Translations under genes and position numbers: made by a program | Notes under the pieces: generated by a model | Database searches by the model: none | Seen by the model: the letters and a program-made list of their open reading frames with translations, nothing else | Told to the model about the DNA's origin: nothing | In this document: positions 57,067 to 64,000 of the stretch, in pieces | Position numbering within the stretch: position 1 is the stretch's first letter | Layout of the letters: every line of letters starts with the position of its first letter | Assembly (NCBI RefSeq): GCF_016907715.1 | Contig: NZ_JAFBCM010000001.1 | Coordinates: forward strand, 7,068,001 to 7,132,000 | Direction of reading: 5' to 3' | Source: Tenggerimyces flavus | Lineage (GTDB): Bacteria > Actinomycetota > Actinomycetes > Propionibacteriales > Actinopolymorphaceae | DNA length: 64,000 nucleotides

Positions 57067-57716
57067 GGTTCACCCCTGGCGGGCTCCGCTTTCCCCTTTG
57101 AGATCAGCTGCTCCAGCCGGCGGGGGACGGACGAGCGATCGATGTGGCCGGTGTGGTGGGTTGATCTGGCGAGGGCCGGTGGATGCGAGTCCGGACCGGT
57201 GTCACGGCCGGTGAGGATCCAGTCCGCGGCGGCCTCGAGCACGATCAGGGTGCGTTCGGCCTGCTCGGGACTCAACGCGGCCACCAGCCGGGTCAGCTCC
57301 TGCGACGACTCCCTCACCCAGCCCAGTATGCGCTGCTGCAGACAGTGACCACCGTCGCCCCGACGAGCTGGACGTCACGGCCGACCTGGCCGCCAAGCTC
57401 CCGGATCGAAGCCCCTCCACTCGGGCACCACACAAGGCCCGCGCGAACAACTCCATCCAGGACCCAACGGTGGGTGGGTCCGGCCCGAAATGCCCTCGAC
57501 GCCGCGAACACCGACAGGTGGATCCCGGTTAGATCGCCCGGCTGGGTCGCGCTGAAGCTGCCACGGTCAGCCGCCGTCCGTGGACTGGTCGCCGGCACCG
57601 CCGCAGGGCCTGCCCGACACGGGTTGTCGCGAGTCTTGACGAACCGGTGGTTCTCGCAGTGGGATGGGCCGTTTCACCACGCCGTACCGGACTGACGCGG
57701 CCTGAGGAGGTGTTGC
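57067..57716. other. Decayed stretch
   Basis: The minus strand has a helical segment ESSQELTRLVAALSPEQAER ending a regulator-like frame near 57210-57317, perhaps a MarR tail. No intact gene. The last 20 bases carry the ribosome binding site (GAGGAGGTG) of the next gene. Confidence 0.35.
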
Positions 57717-58034
57717 ATGGAGCCGACAGAGATAGCCCAACCCGAGGTAGCCCAACCCGAGGAGGTGAGGCGGGCGCAGGCGATGGTCCGGGCGGCGATC
57801 GGGGAGCGCCTATCCCCGTACGGTGCGGTCAATTGGCCCGCGGTCGACGCGGCGGTCCTCGACATACACGATGAGGGCGAGGGGCATATTGTGATCCATG
57901 TGGACAGCGACCGGAACGCGGTCGTTGCCGAGACGGTACTCGCCGCCCTCGGTGCGGTGGTGCGGCGTGACGAGTCCTACGATCCGTTCGCTCCTGGCCA
58001 TACAGGGATCCGGCTGGTGGCTGAGATCAAGTAG
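57717..58034 (+). CDS. Small hypothetical protein, paralogue of 58446 product
   Basis: 105 residues with GAGGAGGTG before ATG. After a short acidic N-terminus with a repeated AQPE unit comes a compact alpha/beta domain: AVNWPAVDAAVLDIHDEG, HIVIHVDSDRNAVVAETVLA, VVRRDESYDPFAPGHTGIRL. The same pattern (NW, VD-x-RNA, RD-x-x-Y, F-x-PG) is in the convergent gene at 58446. No known family recognised. Confidence 0.75.
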   Translation: MEPTEIAQPEVAQPEEVRRAQAMVRAAIGERLSPYGAVNWPAVDAAVLDIHDEGEGHIVIHVDSDRNAVVAETVLAALGAVVRRDESYDPFAPGHTGIRLVAEIK

Positions 58035-58222
58035 GCGGTCGAACCGCTGCCCGCCCTTCCCCGGTGGCGCCTCTTTGCGGTCGAGCGGTGCAGCCAAGTG
58101 CCACGGCGGGGTCGGTGGAGATGATGCCATGGTCAACCATGCAGGTCGCCGAGTTCGTGTGTCAGACCGTCTGAATCAAGCTCGCGGCCGGGGTGGGAAC
58201 CAGAAGGCCGGCATGCTGTCGG

Positions 58223-58414
58223 TCAGACCTGTTCGGCCTTCCGTCGTTCAAGCTCCAGGTCGGCGAGCCGCTCGAGGGCGATCCGCTGAACGCGCGTCAG
58301 GACGAAGACCATCGTCAACTGGCGGGCGAGGTAGTGCGGGTTGTCCGCGCACGTCATTGCCAGGGCCGCGCGGCCGATCTGGTCCGGCGACATCTCGGCG
58401 GTCTCGAGGATCAT
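58223..58414 (-). CDS. Small helical hypothetical protein
   Basis: 63 residues from ATG 58414, starting 31 bp after the stop of the 58446 gene on the same strand, so probably the second gene of that operon. Almost entirely helical: MSPDQIGRAALAMTCADNPH, TRVQRIALERLADLELERRK. No homologue recognised. Confidence 0.5.
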   Translation of the reverse strand: MILETAEMSPDQIGRAALAMTCADNPHYLARQLTMVFVLTRVQRIALERLADLELERRKAEQV

Positions 58415-58445
58415 CACGCACCCCGCCTGGGGCCGTCTGCGTTGG

Positions 58446-58808
58446 CTAAAAGTCCCGCCGCCAGTGCCCACCGCTGTCCGGCGCCGGCTTGACGATCAGC
58501 CGCACGCTGCGGCTGCCCGGCTCGAACCGGTTGTAGAGCGGGTCGCGCTGCACGGTGGTGCCGGCGGCGCGCAGGCTGCGTTCGACAACCGTGGCGTTTC
58601 GCTCGATGTCCACACGCATCACGACCGCGGCTCGGCCGACCGGTGCGTACCCGTGAGCCGGTTCGACCGGCTCGACCGCCAGGATGGCTGCCTTGACAAC
58701 ATCCCAGTTGATCTGGCCGGTGGGAAACAACCGGATGGCCAGCGTCCGCATGATCAGCGAGTGCACCCGAAGTGAGGACGGTTCTGACGCTGGGCCTGAC
58801 TCGCTCAC
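58446..58808 (-). CDS. Small hypothetical protein, paralogue of 57717 product
   Basis: 120 residues from GTG 58808 with AGGGAGG six bases upstream. Shares with the 57717 product GQINWDVVKAAILAVEP, VMRVDIERNATVVERSLRAA, VQRDPLYNRFEPGSRSVRL. The two genes converge with a 411-bp gap, suggesting an old inverted duplication. Upstream (58931-59115) lies a structured repeat that, read on the minus strand, ends in a terminator-like hairpin before this gene. Confidence 0.75.
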   Translation of the reverse strand: MSESGPASEPSSLRVHSLIMRTLAIRLFPTGQINWDVVKAAILAVEPVEPAHGYAPVGRAAVVMRVDIERNATVVERSLRAAGTTVQRDPLYNRFEPGSRSVRLIVKPAPDSGGHWRRDF

Positions 58809-58930
58809 GGCTACCTCCCTTGCACACCCGCGACTACCGCTCCCCTCCCCCCGTGGATCGCGCACGTCCAACGACAGCACCCGGGTCCTGTTACGGCCGC
58901 TGTCCGCATCCGGACGGCTGCCGTGCCGAC

Positions 58931-59115
58931 GAAGAAGCGACCCCCACCGAAACGGGGGACGAGCACGATGGGGGTCGCCTACTGCTGTCGCGTCCCCGGC
59001 CCGTTGAGACGAGGGAAGGGCCAGAACGGTCAGGCCCTCCGCCGGCCGGAACAAGTGGGTCGAGGGACCCGCCGGCGAAGATGACCTATAGACGCGACCA
59101 CACGAACAGCCGCTC
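58931..59115 (-). repeat. Structured repeat, copy A (candidate RNA leader)
   Basis: 10-bp perfect hairpin GCGACCCCCA (58937) / TGGGGGTCGC (58969), then an 8-bp long-range stem GTCGCGTC (58987) / GACGCGAC (59091) enclosing the conserved GGGACCCGCCGGCG (59064). Copy B at 63731 keeps both stems and the box while loops differ. On the minus strand the hairpin comes last and is followed by TTCTTC, like a terminator, upstream of the gene at 58808. Confidence 0.6.
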
Positions 59116-59194
59116 AACTGTGCCGGCCCGGGCGGCTGCCCCTGTTGACTATGTCAGCGTCGTCGAGCCGCCATCCGTTACTCACACTGCCATG

Positions 59195-59500
59195 GCGTGC
59201 CACCGGACCTAACCTGCGCAAGCCGGTGGGAACCCCGGCTGCCAGCGCCGAGCCGGGAGGCACAAAGAGATCCGGACGAGCGGCGGCGGTCGGGGCGACC
59301 AGTCGCCCGAGCTGGCGATAGGCCTCGACGACCGTGCCGCGCTCAACGCCCAGGTCCGCGGCCAACATCCGTGTCGACGGCAGCCGCGGTCGAGTGCGAG
59401 GCGACCTCGCGCGGCAAAGCGCAGGGCGCGCACGATTTGCGCCGCGAGTGAGCCCCCGGGCCGAAAGCGGTCGAAGATTCCGCCATCGATCTGGACCAGG
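59195..59500 (-). pseudogene. MocR/GntR-type regulator, N-terminal remnant
   Basis: GGIFDRFRPGGSLAAQIVRA in one frame and RLPSTRMLAADLGVERGTVV EA-type winged-helix text in another; the aminotransferase half of MocR regulators is missing. Divergent from the NmrA-like remnant. Confidence 0.6.
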
Positions 59501-59533
59501 TAATGAACCGCTCCACGGGAATCCCTCAAGGCT

Positions 59534-60282
59534 TTGACGATTTTGGGGCCGGGGCAAGAGATCACGACCGGCGACTACGCACGGCCCGAGGCGTTGGACG
59601 CGGCGCTCGTAGGAACACGGCACCTCTTCCTCGCGGTTCCGACGGACAGGGCCCCGAGATGCTCTACTCGAGGGCAACCTGGTGGACGCCGCGAAACGCG
59701 CTGGAGTCGGCCACCGCGTGTACCTGTCGGCCCCAGACCGGGGCGGGAGCCGGACTTCGCGATCGCGCGGCTCCACCGCGAGACCGAGCGACGGATCGAG
59801 AGCTCTGGGTTGGCGTGGACCCACCTCCGGCCGATCGCCTTTATGTCCAACGTGCTGCTGAGTCTGGAGTCGATCCGTACCGAGCGCCTTCTACACGCCA
59901 GCGGGCGAAGGCATGATCTCGGCGTCGATCCCGACGACATCGCCGCAGTCGCGGTCGCGGCACTGACCACCGATGGCCACGAGGGCGCGCCGTACGTTCT
60001 GACCGGGCCCGAGGCGCTGTCCCATGCCGAACAGGCCGAACGGCACGCGGAGTCCGTGGGAAAGACGATCCGCTACGTCGACGTCAGCGAGGACGCAGCC
60101 AGGCAGGCCACGCTCCGGGACAGCGTCCCGCCGACGCTGGTCGAGGATCTGCTCGAGTTCTACTCGCTTGTCAAGGCTGGTGAGCGAGCGTTCGTCACCT
60201 CGACCTCGACCTCGAGCGGGCGACGGGCCGCCAGCCGCGTACGTTCGTCGACCACGTCGAGCGTCACGCGGCCGGGTTCTAG
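59534..60282 (+). pseudogene. NmrA-like NAD(P)-binding protein, broken
   Basis: The N-terminal GxxGxxG loop is missing; EITTGDYARPEALDAALVGT and HLFLAVPTD are followed by a frameshift carrying EGNLVDAAKRAGVGHRVYLS, then ETERRIESSGLAWTHLRPIA, DDIAAVAVAALTTDGHEGAP. Typical of NmrA/SDR5-type quinone-reductase relatives. Cannot bind its cofactor. Confidence 0.75.
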
Positions 60283-60318
60283 CCGGTGCTCGACATGAGC
60301 TCTGGCTAGATTCATCCC

Positions 60319-61180
60319 ATGGACGAGAGAGAACTGCTCGCTCGCTCCGATGGCTCGGTCACTCGCAGCCGGCTCGCTCAAGACCTCGGAGCGCTCGGGC
60401 TTGCCGACGGCGACGTGGTCATGGTCCACACCCAGATGTCGGCCATCGGGCTACGTGGCGGGCGGGACCCGAACGGTCATCGACGCACTGCGCGACGTCG
60501 TCGGCGACAGTGGGACCCTCATGGTCACCTGCGGGTGGAACGACGCCTTGCCGTACGAGTTCGCCGACTGGCCTTTCGCTTGGCAGAGCGCGGTACGCGC
60601 CGAGCATCCGGCGTTCGACCCCGCGACGAGCGAGGCGGACCACAGCTACGGCCGTCTCCCGGAGGCTCTGCGCCGGTGGCCGGGCGCCGTCCGGAGTCGC
60701 CACCCTGACGCAAGTTTCGCAGCGCTGGGCGCGGCTGCGGACGACCTCATGAGGGATCATCCCTGGGACGACCCCCATGGTCCCGACAGCCCCTTGGCTC
60801 GGCTCGTCGAGCGGAAGGGAAAGGTCCTCCTGCTGGGCGCTCCGCTCGACAGCATCACGCTCCTCCACCACGCCTAGGCGCTTGCCGTCGCGCCGGGGAA
60901 GCGGTTCGTCACGTACGAGCTGCCGCTCCTCGTCGATGGTGGACGCGTGTGGAAGCGGTTCCGTGACGTCGACACCTCCGAGGGCGCCTTCGACTACTCG
61001 GACGTGGTACCGAAGGGCCGATGGCCATTCGCCGTCATCGGCGAAGACCTGTTCGCCTCTGGAGTGGGCATCCGGGAAATGGTCGGCGCCGCCGAGAGCT
61101 ACCTTTTCGACGCCGCTGCTGTCGTGAGGTTCGGCATCGACTGGATCGAGCGGAAGCTGGCAACTCCGCCGACCAACTGA
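60319..61180 (+). pseudogene. AAC(3)-family aminoglycoside acetyltransferase, broken
   Basis: ATG 60319: SRLAQDLGALGLADGDVVMV then frameshift near 60450, GGTRTVIDALRDVVGDSGTL, HPDASFAALGAAADDLM, LLGAPLDSITLLHHA, TAG at 60875-60877, and in the same frame RFVTYELPLLVDGGRVWKRF to the end. AAC(3) enzymes acetylate the 3-amino group of aminoglycosides. Two lesions, no resistance expected from this copy. Confidence 0.85.
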
Positions 61181-61278
61181 GCCTGCGTCTCGCGCGCACG
61201 TGTCCGGTCCCTCTGAGCAGGCCGCGATCTTCCCGGTGTCGTCTCGTTGCGATCGATCAGCTGAGTTACTGGGCGGAG

Positions 61279-61905
61279 ATGATGAAGTCAACCTCGCAGG
61301 ATGCCGCGCTGGAGGCGATCGCCGACGCCACGGCAGCCGAGGACGGGGTCAGCTCTGTGTGGGCGCTCGGGTCCGCAGCCGGCAACGACCTCGATCGGTT
61401 GAGCGATCTCGACGTGGCCCTGGTGACCGACCACGAGGTCGACCTGTCGCCGTGCCGAACGAGGCCGCCATCCCCGGTACCGCGCGCCGTAGGATCCAGG
61501 CGCAGGGGCGTACGGTCCCCCGATCCCGCCTCGATGCCGGACATACCGGAGGCGGTCAACGAGCTCCGATTCCTCGCAGCGCAGGCCGCGGCGAAGGCCG
61601 CCAGGCGCGATCTGCTGATCGGCGGCCATGTCGTTTTTGAGCTGCCACGGCGCTGCCAGACCATGGCCATGGCGCTTCGCGATCGCGAGGCGGGCACGAC
61701 GATCCACCGGTTCCGGGGGTCCGTGGAACGAGGTGGCCGGCCGCGCCCTCAGCCTCGTTCACTGCCAAGACAACGGCCTGGACAGCATTCTCGAAGTGGT
61801 CGACGGCGCCAGCCGACAGTTCGATGAGCTCGCCCTCGTCTGGTGGCCCTCCTACATCGCCGACTGGTCAGGCCTCAGGATCCTGCTGGATCGAGCACGA
61901 TCCTG
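61279..61905 (+). pseudogene. Nucleotidyltransferase-domain protein, broken
   Basis: Begins ALEAIADATAAEDGVSSVWA then LGSAAGNDLDRLSDLDVALV, the GS-x-D-x-D metal motif of small nucleotidyltransferases, in one frame. The later part (ALSLVHCQDNGLDSILEVVD, ELALVWWPSYIADWSGLRIL) is in others. Confidence 0.6.
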
Positions 61906-62663
61906 AACTGATCAGGAAGGTGGTTCAGAGGACTGCGAGTCCCCCGGGACCTGGACGACGACACGGAGCCCAACGCTCCCTGCCACGCCCACGCCCAGCG
62001 GCCTCCGCGCGGGAGAGGTTTGCGGACGGTGGAGTTGGCCAGGCCACGCTGCTCAGCGATCTGCCGGCTGGACGCACGCCACCGCATCCGTCCGCGCTGT
62101 CGGGTCCACGCTTTGCCACTGCGCGTTCTGTCCAGCAGCACGACCCGAAGCGGCCGGACGTCGACTCGGGTATCTCGGCCCGTCCCGGTTCTCGCCCAGG
62201 GCTGAGGGGTCGGCCGGCGGCAGGCTTCCGTCCTCTCAGTCGACCTCGTCGTCCGGTGGACCATAGCCAAGTTGGTGAGCAAGCCGAGCTCGTCTGTGCT
62301 CCCCCACCGCTCCACGATCTGTCCCTGGTGGTAGCGAGCGATCTGCACCCCGCGGACCTGGACGCCCTGGCTAGTCGCGGGCACGCCATGAAAGTCACCA
62401 GCGTGAGTCCCGGTCAGTGTGTACGCGATGGCCACCTGCTCCCCGTCGGCGACCACTGACTCGGTGTCGATGCGCAGGTCCGGGAACGCTTCGAACATGG
62501 TGGCAAAGAACGCGCGGAAGCCGTTCGCTCCGGGCGACTGGTCGGGTCCCGGATCATGGTCCAGGGCATCCTCCGCGAAACCGTTCTCGATGCCGTCGAG
62601 ATCATGCGCGTTGATCGCCGCCCCGAGCCGCTCGGCGGCTGCAATGTTCTCGTCGCGAGCCAT
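61875..62663 (-). CDS. SnoaL-like ester cyclase with aberrant C-terminal read-through
   Basis: ATG 62663 with GGAGG seven bases upstream. Residues 1-137 form a SnoaL/NTF2-like domain: NIAAAERLGAAINAHDLDGI, FFATMFEAFPDLRIDTESVV, TGTHAGDFHGVPATSQGVQV, GQIVERWGSTDELGLL. Members isomerise polyketides or bind small ligands. The usual stop soon after this point (about 62250) is missing and the frame runs on for 125 low-complexity residues, so a frameshift near the 3' end is likely. The domain itself may still fold. Confidence 0.7.
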   Translation of the reverse strand: MARDENIAAAERLGAAINAHDLDGIENGFAEDALDHDPGPDQSPGANGFRAFFATMFEAFPDLRIDTESVVADGEQVAIAYTLTGTHAGDFHGVPATSQGVQVRGVQIARYHQGQIVERWGSTDELGLLTNLAMVHRTTRSTERTEACRRPTPQPWARTGTGRDTRVDVRPLRVVLLDRTRSGKAWTRQRGRMRWRASSRQIAEQRGLANSTVRKPLPRGGRWAWAWQGALGSVSSSRSRGTRSPLNHLPDQFRIVLDPAGS

Positions 62664-63259
62664 TCCAGAACCTCCAGTGCCAGGGTCATCCTCCGTCGAC
62701 CTTCTTCACGGCCACGGTGCCCTCGGTCCTCCTCGACAAACGCCCGCGGTGCGGAGCGGTACAGGAGCGCGAAAGAGGCAGTCCATCAGCGGCAGTAGCT
62801 GATTGCCTCCCTGACCAACGCTCGAACCGAGGTCGCCCGCGCATCCCTCGGCGCTGCGCGAGCTGATCGCTATGCGTGAGTCGACGGACCAAGAAGCACC
62901 GCGAGCCGCGATCTCGCCCAGCTTCTCGACCACGCGGCACTCGTGCTGCGGTCCGCGGATACGTTCGGCAGGCTGACGGCGTCGACCGGGGAAGAGCGTG
63001 CCGACGATGTGCAGGGAAGCCGGCCGATGACGGGATGCGGTCGGCTCCCACAGCACTGGTGCGTTTGACCTCCGCGCCTAGCGACCCACTCGGGCCGACG
63101 TATCCGCCGGCGGCCGCCGTCATCCCTACGACAGCCTTCCCCCCGCCGCATCTGGCGTTCACACCATGTCTACCTGACGGTGGCGGGCTCCCGCGGTTAC
63201 ATGCGGACCATGGTTCGCATGCCGGGTGACCAGGGTGCCGTGGATGTTCCTGACCAGGC
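62664..63259. other. No recognisable gene
   Basis: About 600 bp in which I see only shadow-like Arg/Pro-rich frames on both strands. Confidence 0.4.
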
Positions 63260-63513
63260 AGTAGCCGCCGCTGTCGCCGCGGCTGCCTACCTCAGGGTGC
63301 TGGTGCCGGCGAAGATCGATGTCGTGCCGGTCCGTACGACCTGGATGCCAAGGGTTGCCCAGTTGACGCCGTTCTCGCTGTGTAGAAGGTGATCGTGCGG
63401 CTGGAGGCGCCGTGCCCGCCTATCTGGGGTCGAAGCTCGGGCTGATCCTCGACAACGAGTCGGCTACCGGTCTGATCGTCGGCGTACCGGGTTGACACCG
63501 TGACGTACCACAC
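63260..63513 (-). pseudogene. Carbohydrate-binding-type module fragment
   Basis: TITFYT in one frame and HSENGVNWATLGIQVVRTGT, TSIFAGTSTLR in another: the end of a LamG/discoidin-like module of secreted enzymes, frameshifted and without a parent gene. Resembles domains such as that at the end of the 10314 protein in kind, not in sequence. Confidence 0.5.
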
Positions 63514-63679
63514 GGCCTTGCGCCTGATCGAGGCGCGCTGGCCGTGGCTCGGGGTCTTGCTTGGTGCGAAGCGGCAGCCGACTTACGTGACTATGGTCGA
63601 CAGCAAGCTCAGGCATTCCCTGCCGTACGAGTAGCATGAGCCGGCCGCCCGACCGGCCGGGAAACCGGACGGCGGCAAC

Positions 63680-63714
63680 GAGCGCCCGTTACGCGAATCG
63701 CTTAACGGGCGCTC
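63680..63714. terminator. Strong hairpin, terminator-like
   Basis: GAGCGCCCGTTA and TAACGGGCGCTC form a perfect 12-bp stem with an 11-base loop, followed by CCTTGT. Bidirectional or intrinsic terminator-like, or one arm of the adjacent repeat B. Confidence 0.55.
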
Positions 63715-63730
63715 CCTTGTGCTGCGATGA

Positions 63731-63900
63731 TCGGGAAGCGACCCCCATCGCTCAGGGGGGATGTGATGGGGGTCGCCTCACTATGGTCGCGTCTACGCCC
63801 GTGTCAGGGTCGCTCCGACGGCAGGAACGGGGGTGGGGGACCCGCCGGCGGAGACTGGGCGATGGACGCGACCCACACGGACAGCCGCCCCAGGCGCACC
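63731..63900 (-). repeat. Structured repeat, copy B
   Basis: GCGACCCCCA (63738) / TGGGGGTCGC (63767) hairpin and GTCGCGTC (63786) / GACGCGAC (63865) long-range stem with GGGACCCGCCGGCG-like box between, as in copy A. Flanks also agree (AAGCGACC before; CACACGGACAGCCGC after). No gene recognised within 250 bp on either side. Confidence 0.6.
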
Positions 63901-64000
63901 TGGTGAGCAGCTGCTCGTGCCGTCTTGTTCAGCGTTGTACATGTTCCCCCAGGACCCGCGAGATTACTCCCGCTTGACCGAAGTGGGAAGCGGCGTCCCG

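Noticed and set aside
40584-60877. Possible amber recoding: in-frame TAG in the 40584 gene, the ArsR copy and AAC(3)
   Set aside because: Two of the three genes also carry frameshifts or deletions, and ordinary genes here use TAG as a stop; decay is the simpler explanation.
61925-62250. Helix-turn-helix-like RQIAEQRGLANSTVRK in the read-through of the SnoaL-like gene, perhaps a second IS21 remnant
   Set aside because: Too short and degraded to assign; no other IS21 parts adjoin it.
1-64000. CRISPR arrays, tRNA or rRNA genes
   Set aside because: No regularly spaced direct repeats with unique spacers and no recognisable tRNA arms or rRNA segments were seen.

Overview
The window is very GC-rich, codes densely on both strands, and uses GTG/TTG starts and ATGA/GTGA-type overlaps. 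Its gene types (DUF5825 RiPP genes, ROK-controlled sugar ABC operon, ECF sigma factors with CU044_5270-like partners, DUF5937-type ArsR, LamG-bearing secreted enzymes) point to a filamentous soil actinomycete with a large accessory genome. I cannot name a species.

Layout. 1-10.2 kb is specialised metabolism. A nonribosomal peptide synthetase runs off the left edge (minus strand), with a divergent MFS exporter. A compact RiPP operon follows: a 45-residue precursor made of four tandem GAISMN units, a B12-type radical SAM C-methyltransferase and a DUF5825 protein. 10.3-20.6 kb is carbohydrate use: a secreted glycosidase-like protein with a LamG domain, a dehydrogenase/TIM-barrel isomerase pair, and a divergent ABC sugar importer ending in a ROK regulator. 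20.7-31.8 kb is a mobile-element zone. A three-recombinase RIT element sits between two inverted 522-bp IS3 fragments and has cut an ECF sigma factor gene. A bifunctional penicillin-binding protein follows, then a decayed IS21 and a fragment of a second copy of the dehydrogenase. 31.8-39.4 kb holds a TfoX-like gene, a TetR/PEP-synthase-like operon with two palindromic operators, and an MFS/hydrolase/ECF sigma/anti-sigma operon whose promoter is nearly duplicated in front of a second tiny anti-sigma gene.

39.6-64 kb is mostly decaying DNA. An enoyl-CoA hydratase, a lipoprotein hydrolase, a double-GNAT protein, a toxin-antitoxin pair, two proteins sharing an unfamiliar Cys/His module and three small hypothetical genes look intact. 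Copies of tsaD, an MFS transporter, larC, an epimerase, an ArsR regulator, a sulfatase, a lectin-like protein, a MocR regulator, an NmrA-like protein, AAC(3) and a nucleotidyltransferase carry frameshifts, stops or deletions. Two IS630-family elements lie here with TA target duplications. Two copies of a structured repeat (about 58.93 and 63.73 kb) are unexplained.

Best candidates for something new: the GAISMN-repeat RiPP operon; the Cys/His-module protein pair flanking a toxin-antitoxin pair; the IS3-RIT-IS3 palindromic element; the paired ECF promoters; and the structured repeats. All family names come from recognising motifs by eye; no database search was run.
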